Source: Tetracentron sinense (Eukaryota > Streptophyta > Magnoliopsida > Trochodendrales > Trochodendraceae). From it: a stretch of DNA of 64,000 bases. Each line of letters begins with the position of its first letter. Position 1 is the first letter of the stretch. Made by a program: the position numbers and the translations under genes. This document shows, piece by piece, positions 55,570 to 64,000 of the stretch. The notes under the pieces are model-generated. The model did no database searches and was not told where the DNA came from. It saw nothing but the letters and a program-made list of their open reading frames with translations. The DNA is taken from assembly GCA_015143295.1 (NCBI GenBank), contig CM026553.1:434001-498000 (forward strand), in the 5' to 3' direction.

Positions 55570-56188
55570 TGTAGCGCCCCGAATTTCACAAGCAATGTTC
55601 AAGTGAATAGGGCAGTGAATAGTGCCATGAATAGTATCTACGGTTGAATGCCTAAGGTATGGTCTTGAAAGATTCTCAACGAAAAGGAGGGATTGGTTTT
55701 CCACTTTGTATGAAAAATATATGTTAATGTGTATGAAGGCCTTAGGAACGTTTTCATAGGTTATGGGTGTTGAAAATAAAAGGTGGAAAAGGTTCTAGGT
55801 GTTAAAAAGAGGGAAGTCTCTACATGACCTCAACTAGAGAGAAGTCCAATTTTGTCACCTCTTATCAGAATTAAGTGATTCTTAAACCATTAGAACCATA
55901 TTGGAATCCTCTTAGAGGTTTATGTTTATCACATTTCCATAATTTGAGTCAAAGTTAAGTCAAATGTGAGTTTTCCATCATTTTATCTACTAAAATTGCA
56001 GACCAGTCAGCTTTAGAGCCCATTTAGACCTTTTAAAACTCAGAATTAGGACTTGTATACAACAAAAAAGTTGTTCCCCTTCTAAATACAAGTTCAACGC
56101 AATTTTAATCATCAAAATCTGATAGGTGAGTCAAAAGTTATGATCAAAATACCAAAATGGGGTAAAAATCAGTCGGAATCCGGGGGGA

Positions 56189-56340
56189 GTTGCGATCAAT
56201 CGCATATCAAGTGTGATCAATCGCACCTTAGTGTGATCAATCGCACATAAAGTGCGATCAATCGCACCTAAAGTGTGATCAATCGCATACAGGCGAGTTT
56301 TTTTGGGTTCTTTCGGGGTCCAAGCGCGATCAATCGCACT
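56189..56340 (+). promoter_or_regulatory. Palindrome array, third LTR
   Basis: Five TGYGAT-CA-ATCGCA units in a row from 56190 with linkers of 7, 6, 7 and 7 bp (20-21 bp steps), and a sixth near 56325. It is the most regular copy in this family. GTGATC variants break one CpG in the left arm. Confidence 0.7.
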
Positions 56341-57511
56341 AGCACCCAGTTTGCTCTTAAAACCGAGGATTTTGGGGATTTTGGGGGAACCTAAACCTAG
56401 AGAAGGATTGAGAGAGAGAAAGGGAAGGAAGATTGGAGATTTCTAAGTGGGGTTTTTTGGAAATCAAGGGGAATCCAAATCAAGCTTGGATCATCTTCTT
56501 AAGCAAGGATCTTCATCCTCAAGTGGTGGTGTCTTCTTCCTCAAGCTTGGAGCATTCTCTACAAGTGATATCACCCTCTATCAAGTTGGAGGTTCTCCAA
56601 ATCAAGGGGTTTTCTTTAAGATCAAGCTTTGATCTTCAAGGTTAGTACACCCTTACTAGCTCATATAGTAATAACCTAGATTCCTTTTGAAATGATAATG
56701 GTTTGAGCATGTGTGAACCCAAATCTCTACCTTAAACTAATAAATTCCTAAATTATACAAGATAAACTAATTATAGAAGGATGTGTGGGATGTATGGTTG
56801 GATGAGGCGATTGGATGCCAAATGGTTGTGGTGAATGATGGGAGATGGAAATGATGGAAGGGCATTGTATTCATAATGAATATACCCATGTGTTTGATGA
56901 AATGTTGGAATGAGAAAATATGAAATAAATGACTACAAGAATCTTGAACACCACATGTTTGATAGAATGCATGAATGAGTTGAAAACCTAAGACTAACGA
57001 AAGATGAATAAAGGGTTGAAGAAATATTGCATGTAAGGTGTTTGATGTAATGTATGTGTGAAATGTGGAACAAAAGCTATGAGATATGAACTAGGGATCC
57101 TTCCCCAAAATTTAGTAAATATGGTAATATGCTTTATAAGTTTCCTAAATTTCTCATGTGTCTATAATTGTTGAAATGTTATATGTTGGTCTAAGTGTAT
57201 GAATCGTGATTTAGGAATTTTCTCCAATTTGAAAACGTAGAATGCCGTATGATGTTCTGTAAATAGTTCACGTTATCATGATTGTCACGAATTACTATAC
57301 ACACACACGTATGCATGAATCGAGATTTCCCTAGTATATGTAAATGAGAAACCAAGCAATGATAAGACTCTTGATTTATGAAATGAATGATAATGTCGGA
57401 CATCGGGCTGGTTAAGGGTAGGGCATATCCTCGGATATGTCATACCTGGCTCAAAAGAAAACAAAATAAGAACAAGTCAAGAAAAGAATTAAGAAATGTA
57501 AAACAGGGATG

Positions 57512-57873
57512 GATGTTAGTGTACTAAGATCAGGTACGGGCACTAACATATGTTCCTCAATAAGCATGAAAGGATACTAGTGTACTAAGACCAGGTACGG
57601 GCACTAGTATCTGTTTCCAAGACATGAATAATATGAAAGTATGCTAGTGTACTAAAACCGGGTACGGGCACTAGCATATGTTTCCAAGACAAGTATGAAA
57701 TGGTGTTAATGTACTAAGACCAGGTACGGGCATTAACATTTGTTTCTAACAAGGATGAGAGGATACTAGTATACTAAGACCAGGTACGGATACTAGTATC
57801 TGTCTCTAAGCAAGAATATAGAATTATGAAATGATGTTTAGTGTACTAAGACCAGGTACAGGCACTATCATTT
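57512..57873 (+). repeat. Six tandem hairpins, third LTR
   Basis: Same order of units as at 52139. Unit 2 here reads GATACTAGTG/CACTAGTATC, in which the closing pair is G-C where other copies have A-T or no pair, a two-sided difference that keeps the stem. Confidence 0.75.
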
Positions 57874-58191
57874 GTTTTCAAGCAAGAAAGTTAACAAAAA
57901 AACACGCATGACTCTCACAAGACAAGATCCTAGTATGTCCGTCAATTTCATAGTTCGGGTACTAGTTAAAAATAAGACAAGATACATGAGATGCATAAAG
58001 AACTCATGAGACGCATGAGGAAATTGAAATACGTTTTGATTAAAACGTGAATATAATGCATGATTTAAGATATGATGCTCAAGATTTATAATATTATTTC
58101 ATTTTAGTTTCCGCACTCCGATTTTGTATCTTTATGATGAACTGTGTCCTGTATGGCATGTTAATGTTAATACTATTGTTAGCTAATAGCT

Positions 58192-58225
58192 TGTACTCGC
58201 TGAGTATTCCATACTCAGCCGTACA
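58192..58225 (+). repeat. Terminal LTR stem-loop, third LTR
   Basis: TGTAC-TCG-CTGAGTAT-TCC-ATACTCAG-CC-GTACA, perfect in both stems: 8 bp inner and 5 bp outer. Confidence 0.7.
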
Positions 58226-58594
58226 TTTTATGTCGGCAGGTTCATTCTACATGGTATCCCAGGGCATTAGATTGAGGTAGATTATGGAGGGCAGGAGCCT
58301 TCTTGGGATGTTCTTGATGATGATAGGGGTCTTGACATATGACCTTAGGGTTGAGTGATACATAGGGAGAGACATGTATTTTGGGTTTTATTTATGGGGA
58401 TATTGTATTACTTGATGTTGGTAACTCGAGTTAAGGATTTTATGTACCTGTCTTAGTTTATCTTCAGTTATGGAAATCAATTGTACTTGGAATACAGTTA
58501 AGTTATTAAAGAAATTTTCAGTTCATAATTTAGCTTGCCTTGTATGCTCTATAGGATGGTTGTTGTGATAAGTAACAAGCCCAAGGGCGTTACA

Positions 58595-58865
58595 TAGACA
58601 AGTCAAAGTGGATTACTGTTGCTGCAACAACATCAAGATCTAACTAGTTTGAGAAACATCCCCTTCAAGAGGAGACTGCCTATAGGCAAGCTATCCAGAA
58701 GGTTGCCCAACTTCTGGTCTAGGAGTCTGCAGTATAGTTTGTATAATAGGAGTGGTTTGAGGGGTCAGATCTTCAACAAGAGGCATGGAAGTTTGATTAG
58801 CCATGATAAACAAGAAGAGCAAAAGGGGGAGTTATTTAAGAGTTCCCACAGACGGCACCAATTTT
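58595..58865 (-). pseudogene. gag: 5' start of Tat element 2 gag and primer site
   Basis: On the minus strand the primer site TGGTGCCGTCTGTGGGA is at 58860-58844 and the gag ATG at 58804 (MANQTSMPLV). After about 70 codons the frame meets the array inserted at 58594/42737. On the other side, at 42736, the sequence resumes in the part corresponding to element 1 near 10090. A TAG lies in this piece near 58694. Confidence 0.75.
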
Positions 58866-59585
58866 TGTGTGAGATTTTTCTTGAACGTCCACGCGTCACC
58901 TACTCCTTTGATTTAGGTTTACTGGTAGAAGGAAGAATGTATGAATGGAGATCTCCGGTTGTTGATGAGGTAGAAGTGAAGGGTGTGCACCTTGCAATAT
59001 ACTTTGATGCCAACGTTAGGATAGAAAGAAGATGAAGTGTAGAATCTTAATTCGAATAAGGGCAGTAGTAAAATTGTGAATTTTGTCGATCCTTATGCAC
59101 TGAGTCTCTTGGGATATTTATAGGATAAGTTTTGTATGTCTATCCATGCCCATAGATGTCCATGGATGGTCATGCTACTTGCTTTACAATCATTACCAAA
59201 TATGTCAGGCAGATCTTAAGTCTTACGTGTCACACGTGTGAGCCTACTATTTCTAAGTCGGTCTGGAGTCGAAAGCCAATTCAGATGACCAACATTAAAT
59301 GCTAAGACATTGTTTTTCACCTAACAATAGAGTAAAATAGACCACCTCCTGATTATTTCGTCCTGCGAGTCGGTCTCATTCTTGACTTAAGAACGGGTTC
59401 ATCTTGTATGTGAGTACAGATAAAATAATCATTATTCAGAGTACGGTTACTATACTCATTTTTAGGCGAAGAGCACGAGTTCATACTTATTATGAATACG
59501 GGTCTTTCATCCGTTGTCAGAACAATAAAGGTTTTGCTCGTCTTGGCAACACTTGTGTATTTTCCGAATTTTATCAATTAGAGTA
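58866..59585 (-). mobile_element. 5' LTR of Tat element 2
   Basis: On the minus strand from about 59585 (TAATTGATAAAATTCGG, aligned with the start of the LTR at 8914) to TCACACA at 58866. TATA box TATAAAT at 59122-59116. The 23-bp palindrome array of element 1 is not preserved; only isolated halves such as GACAACGG remain (about 59515). The LTR is about 180 bp shorter than that of element 1 mainly because of this. Confidence 0.75.
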
Positions 59586-59867
59586 GAGAAAAATTGTTTC
59601 CTCAACATTGCCTTGTGTTTTGTATTGTTGGGGATTGGAATTCTATTGAAATGATATTACACTTTTAGTTTTACTTGTGCTGTAATTTTAATTTTTTTGT
59701 TGGGCTCTTACTTTCCTTTCAATTAGCAAAAAAATTAGGATTAACAAAAAATTGTGGATTGTCCAAACTGGATGTTACAAATTTATAACCAAATTGAGTT
59801 AGATTAACCTTAGGGGGTTAATTCTACAATGAAGGGTGGTCTAAGAGTTGGATTGACAAGAGGACTA
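59586..59867. other. Non-coding, nothing assigned
   Basis: AT-rich sequence flanking Tat element 2. No frame, repeat or RNA gene is seen. Confidence 0.5.
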
Positions 59868-60196
59868 GGATCAAAGTCAATTGCGATTGAACTCTCCCTG
59901 AGTTCAATCACACCCACATGTCAACACATGTCCCTTTAACCCATATTAAATGTGGTTAAGATTCACTAACCCCTAGGGTTCAACAACATAACCTTGATTT
60001 TTATGAATTTTTTTTTTAAAATTACGATGGTAAATAATTTTTAACCCTTAGGGTTTATATATATATATATATTTATAATTAATAAGGTTAAATTGTTGAA
60101 CTCTAAGAATTAGAAAATCTTAATCACATTTAATTAGGTTAAAGGGAACACGTGTCGACTTGTGGGTGCGATTGAACTCGCAATTGATTGTGATCC
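59868..60196. mobile_element. MITE-like foldback element
   Basis: Two inverted arms of about 130-140 bp, roughly 80% alike, start GGATCAAAGTCAATTGCGA (left) and GGATCACAATCAATTGCGA (right, minus strand). They include TTCAATC(A/G)CACCCACA and CCCTTTAACC. The centre is AT-rich with a (TA)n run at 60058-60071. The left arm has an extra 15-18 bp duplicate forming GATTGAACTC-TCCCT-GAGTTCAATC. No clear target duplication; superfamily unknown. Confidence 0.55.
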
Positions 60197-60559
60197 GGTG
60201 TCAAAGTTAGGTCACTTGTTGATGAAGAGGAGAGATGAAAACAAGAAGCAAATGATAAAAAGGAGATAAAAGGTCTTTCAAGTCTTAGGTAGTATGCAAG
60301 TCTCTTGAGCGGCTCAACTTAGATGACTTAGGCTTGGAAGGATCGGCTCACTACTTTATGTCGTGTTTCCATATGTAATGTTTACTCCAATCTCGAGAAA
60401 GGTGAATCCAACGCTCCCACACTAGATAGTAGTTACTATTGAGTGTTTCTAATCACTTCCCCGATATAAAATACACTTTTAGGAATATCTCTGACATTTG
60501 GAAATACCCCTCTGTTTTTCTACTTTAATAATACACACCCTATTGTATAAAACAAATTA
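60197..60559. other. Non-coding, nothing assigned
   Basis: No feature supported between the MITE-like element and the Mutator-like element. Confidence 0.5.
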
Positions 60560-61786
60560 GGGAAATTACAATGACCTCCGTAGGTTTGGAGAAATTGTAA
60601 GAACATCCCCTCTTGTTTCTAAAATTATACTGTCCTTGCCTCTCTTTCCAATCGATAGTAACAGATTCCCCTTCTGTTAGTATGCCCTTACTAATATTGA
60701 TAGATTTTGATGATGTCGTGATTTAAAAATTTTAAAATACCAAAATTACCACTAACATATTTTTTAAAAAAAACCATTTGTTCTTTTCTTAACAAATACA
60801 CTTCAATATCAAGCATTGGGGTGTTAGTGACGCCATGTTGGGCACTACTCATTCACCTGAAAGATTGGGAGATTCTTAGTCTCTTCCTCTCTGACCCTAC
60901 TAAAAGCACAAGAAGTTGAAAGTAAGAGGGACAAAGAAATAGGGTTTTTGAGTTTCAAAGAGATGGGCAGCAATTGGACTGGCGATCTCCTATTGCCTGA
61001 TCGTCCAGTTATTGTGAATAGCAAACCTTCTCTGAACCATTTTCCTTGAGCCAGCTAACTGAAGCAATGATATCCTTAATAACCCCTTGCTAATCAAGAC
61101 CATTAATTAAATGTTTTGGTTATGCGACATCTAAACCAACCTTTCCCCAATACAAACCGGAAAAAATCACAAAAGGAAGCAGGTATTTCCAAGTCAATCA
61201 AGTTGTCACATCAGCAACTTGGTTTTGTCCATAACAGCATATATTTACGTTTACAACTTTCAATTCAGTTTCTTTGGCATTTCGTGATCATTAAAAAAAA
61301 AAAAAACTTGGGGATTTTTTAATAAAGTCCCAATGACTTTAAAAAAATATATAATCTGCCCCTCTTGCGCCATTGGTGAGGGTGTGGAGGAGGTTTGGGG
61401 ATCCAATCCCCCCCCGGGTGATGAGTCCTCAAGAGCTCCAATCCCCACACTAGCCACTAACCCTATTAATGTAGGTAAGTGATATCTGGAAAAAAAAAAA
61501 AAAAAACATAGAAAATAGTTTATTCATTCTTCAAATGGATCAAAGCAAAGGTTCAAAGTAATTGACCTTCTATGTTCCAGAGTTTTTATGTAGTATCGTA
61601 TTTCCCATTTCTTCACATTTCCTCTACTCATTACACATTTAGGTAGGGATAAAATTATAAAATTGTATTTTTCATTAACAGTGTCAACTTAACAGTCTGA
61701 TAGGGGAGGACAATGTAATTTCAGAAACAAAGTGGGGAGGTTCTTGCAATTTCACCAAACCTTGGGGAGGTCAATGTAATTGACCC
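60560..61786. mobile_element. Non-autonomous Mutator-like element with long terminal inverted repeats
   Basis: Left end GGGAAATTACAATGACCTCC and right end (minus strand) GGGTCAATTACATTGACCTCC continue as inverted repeats for at least 80 bp at about 80% identity (GGTTTGG, AAATTG(T/C)AAGAAC, TTGTTTCT). Flanks AACAAATTA (60551-60559) and AAAAAATTA (61787-61795) form a 9-bp target duplication with one change, the size made by Mutator-like transposases. There is no transposase frame inside. A SINE lies within it. Confidence 0.75.
61359..61506 (+). mobile_element. SINE inside the Mutator-like element
   Basis: A tRNA-like head with a B-box-like GGGGATCCAATCCCC near 61398-61412, a tail with CTATTAATGTAGGTAAGTGA, and a poly-A run at 61490-61506. 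The tail matches the SINE at 63090 (CTACTGACGTAGGTAAATGA), which has a clear target duplication. Its own duplication was not found and the 5' end is estimated by alignment. Confidence 0.55.
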
Positions 61787-61795
61787 AAAAAATTA

Positions 61796-63079
61796 ATAAG
61801 ATTATTATATATATCGTTGTTGCAATTAATTAAAAAGAAATCTATGGTATTCTAAAAAAAATATTCAGATCAATGCTCCGTATACACTTGTCTTGACATG
61901 AAGACCTAAGCCTTAAATCAAAACCTCTCAATTTGTTAGAAAAAAAAAAATTTGATAGTATTTTTTCCATAAAGTAATAAATAATTAAGTAGAAAAAGTG
62001 AAAAATATATTATTTCTTTTGATACTAAATTGCTAATTTCTTCTAAATAAACAATAGTGAACTCCATCAAACAATTGATTCACTCCCTGTAAAGGTAAAT
62101 TTCTCTATTTACACCCACAATTCGAAAACCCCCCAAAATAGGACCCCTTTTAAGATACTTATTTTTATAGGTCTCTCCACGTGTTAATGCAGAGTTATTT
62201 TTGTTTCATACGGAAATAGCCTATATGATAGAAGAGAAAAGAAAGACGAAAAAATAAGGAAGAAGAAGAAGAAGGAAAGCATGACTTTAGCTCGAAAAAA
62301 TAAAAAAAAATTACTCAGAAAAACTAGAAATCCCATTATGGCCCGTTGGACGTATTTACTCTTTTACCTGAGCTGCCCATTTATGGTGTAAACAATGGGG
62401 ATGGGGTGTCCCGCCCCAACTTAAGTTTGGGTGGGAACAACATAGGAGTCTTCCCATTAGGGGCGGGGATGGGGGCACCCCGGCCCAAAGCCACAATGTT
62501 GCCACCCCTAAAGACTAGGGAATGCCAAGGTTGAGACCTTCTCCAATAGGAGTAGGTGATGAGACCTTCAACGGATACGACATACAACAAATGAAATTTG
62601 CTTCCAAGTTTGAAACACATCAAATTTGTTAGTTTTCAAACACACGACAAATTTACTTTAAATAATTAAAATATTTGTAGGCCCTTATCTTACTAGTATA
62701 ATAAATAAATATGGGTGCTAACTACTAGAAAATCCTATGTGGCATTCCTCGTAGAGTCCTATTTTCAATTTGCTTCCACCACAATGATTCTCTAGAATTC
62801 TCAACCGACGCTTCCCAAGAGGTCCCACTTATTCAATGGATAAACCTCTTCATGTGAATAGTTTCTCTCTTAAACAACATGACTCTTCCCAAGAGTTGCC
62901 ACTATTTCAGCTAACACATGACGTGGAACCCTCAGAAAGGCACGCATTTTCATCTCCCACCGTTGTCATTAATTGGATGGTTCCTTACTCCCAATCGAAG
63001 CCCAAATGCAATGCAGCCCAACGAAACCTGGATTTTATGTTTGGAAGGTGACATAACAATATTATGATTATAAGGTGGA
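61796..63079. other. Non-coding, no gene supported
   Basis: AT-rich up to 62340, then a GC-rich patch (62395-62520) with GGGGCGGGGATGGGGGCACC. A 72-codon frame at 62836-63051 (ends LDFMFGR) has no recognised domain and no promoter or codon support. It could be a chance frame. Confidence 0.5.
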
Positions 63080-63089
63080 GTACTACATC

Positions 63090-63262
63090 CCCACATGTTG
63101 TGTGAGTAGTAGGGAGTGTGGCCTCCCAAAGGGGAGGTCTGGGGATCTAATCCCCCAGGGTAAGAGTTGTAACTACTCCACTACCCAGCTAACTGCTGAC
63201 TGGCTAACTCTACTGACGTAGGTAAATGAAATTTGGCCTTGTGGGGCCCACCAAAAAAAAAA
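63090..63262 (+). mobile_element. SINE with perfect 10-bp target duplication
   Basis: GTACTACATC occurs at 63080-63089 and again at 63263-63272 right after a poly-A run (63253-63262). The body begins CCCACATGTTGTGTGAG, has a B-box-like GGGGATCTAATCCCC (about 63141-63155) and ends GGGCCCACC before the A run. These are the marks of LINE-aided retroposition of a tRNA-derived SINE. No coding sequence. Confidence 0.8.
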
Positions 63263-63272
63263 GTACTACATC

Positions 63273-63656
63273 ATTCCTCAAAGCATTATTAGGCGACACC
63301 CTTCATCCCATTAATATGTTGGATGATTGAGTATAGAGGTCCTTACTGGTTTGGGTTGGGTTTGTGGATTCTATGCCTTCAAAATTGACCTATAGATCAT
63401 GACTATGCTTTGCATGTAAGGATATCCTAAAAATACTTATACTCTAAATTTGTTCAAATTTTGTTTAAACAATTTTTTTTTCTTAGTTCATCTTTTTAGT
63501 GTCATTTATTTTTGTTCCATGCATAGCACCGGGTGTTCACTAGTGTCAAATATGCTACTTACCCTTGGGAGATGGTCTAAGAGCGGTTAGAATGGGCTCT
63601 ATTGGTTTAATATGGCCCACACGTGCTTTTAAGGAACACACATGTATCGGACAAAA
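63273..63656. other. Non-coding, nothing assigned
   Basis: No repeat, frame or RNA gene supported between the two SINEs. Confidence 0.5.
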
Positions 63657-63667
63657 GGTCTAGACGG

Positions 63668-63837
63668 ACCAACGAAGGTTGGTCCTAGTGGAAGGGGCTC
63701 TGGTCTCTTAAGCAAGTGGTCTCAGGTTTGAGCCCTTGTGGATGCAGAAAAATTTCTTGGGAGAGGTCCCTGCTTCGGCGCCCTACCGTACCTCGGAGGA
63801 TTAGTCCTGGGCTAGGGATACCTTGAAAAAAAAAAAG
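63668..63837 (+). mobile_element. Second-type SINE with 11-bp target duplication
   Basis: GGTCTAGACGG (63657-63667) and GGTCTAGATGG (63838-63848) flank a 170-bp unit with poly-A at 63826-63836. The head has an A-box-like TAGTGGAAGGGG and a good B box GGTTTGAGCCC near 63725-63735. The tail (GGGCTAGGGATACCTTG) differs from the other two SINEs, so it is another family. Confidence 0.8.
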
Positions 63838-63870
63838 GGTCTAGATGGGATGAAATTTGACCAGGCGATA

Positions 63871-64000
63871 TGTCACGGTCTTAATTCTCCCACCCGATTA
63901 TGACCATGCGGCACTCGATAGCTTGACCCTTCAAGACCGAGTAAGCCTTTCTCGCAACATTCTTTAAGACAAGAATATCAAAGAACAAGAGAACTCGAGA
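63871..64000 (+). mobile_element. Possible LTR start, cut by the window edge
   Basis: TGTCACGGTCTTAATTCTCC at 63871 resembles LTR starts of the TGTCACGG type. The rest runs off the window, so it is not confirmed. Confidence 0.35.

Larger units (their letters stand above)
55570..58594 (+). mobile_element. Third LTR of the pol-less chromovirus array
   Basis: TGTAGCGCCCCG at 55570 to GGGCGTTACA at 58594. About 30 bp before its end (the ATATTGCCTAAC part of the sister LTRs) are deleted. It has the palindrome array (56189-56340), donor-like site at 56641, hairpins (57512-57873) and terminal stem-loop (58192-58225). It is followed by TAGAC, matching TAGAT before the first LTR with one change, so the whole 15.9-kb array behaves as one insertion into Tat element 2. 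Confidence 0.85.

Noticed and set aside
62836..63051. Small host gene
   Set aside because: A 71-codon frame with no recognised domain, splice sites or promoter; chance is likely.
63725..63735. tRNA gene
   Set aside because: The B-box-like sequence lies in a SINE head with a poly-A tail and target duplication; no full cloverleaf is present.

Overview
The window is repeat-dense plant nuclear DNA, from an angiosperm judging by the element families. Almost every recognisable piece is a transposable element: Ty3/gypsy chromoviruses with a chromodomain, Ty3/gypsy Tat/Retand-type elements with a second RNase H, SIRE-type Ty1/copia, one LINE, SINEs and non-autonomous DNA transposons. I found no convincing intact host gene, rRNA, tRNA or CRISPR array. 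Nearly all coding sequences are broken, so the window reads as nested, decaying retroelements.

Layout. 1-5560 holds a minus-strand LTR cut by the window edge, an older LTR remnant, the 3' end and 3' LTR of a SIRE-like copia element, and an inverted SIRE-like LTR fragment. 5575-8913 holds two LTR fragments and a LINE ORF1 pseudogene. 8914-18820 is a long Tat element: 5' LTR, primer site, a 1,929-codon gag-pol frame with no frameshift but five in-frame TAG codons, a 13-bp minisatellite, a spliced antisense ORF and a polypurine tract, with no 3' LTR. 18840-23888 is a chromovirus with internal deletions and one LTR. 23889-25373 is an Ogre/Tat-like gag remnant. 25374-36068 is a full-length minus-strand Tekay-like chromovirus with two LTRs and a probable 142-nt intron between gag and protease. 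36069-37575 is a SIRE-like gag remnant. 37576-39830 is a fold-back chimera of two oppositely oriented LTRs. 39831-59585 is a minus-strand Tat relative split by an LTR-internal-LTR-internal-LTR array (42737-58594) of a pol-less chromovirus, which itself contains a 2.2-kb solo LTR. 59586-64000 is quieter: a MITE-like foldback, a Mutator-like element carrying a SINE, two more SINEs with good target duplications, and an LTR start at the right edge.

The most interesting signals are non-coding and recur across different LTR families. First, the U3 of six families carries an array of short palindromes about 20-23 bp apart, just upstream of the TATA box. The palindrome differs by family but the architecture is the same. 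Second, in several families the transcribed part of the LTR carries tandem hairpins whose arms differ from unit to unit while staying complementary within a unit. Third, those hairpins and the primer-binding site lie between a conserved splice-donor-like site in the LTR and an acceptor-like site just before the gag ATG. Together these suggest a leader intron that separates genomic RNA, which keeps the hairpins and primer site, from spliced Gag mRNA. This is a hypothesis from sequence, not a demonstrated mechanism.
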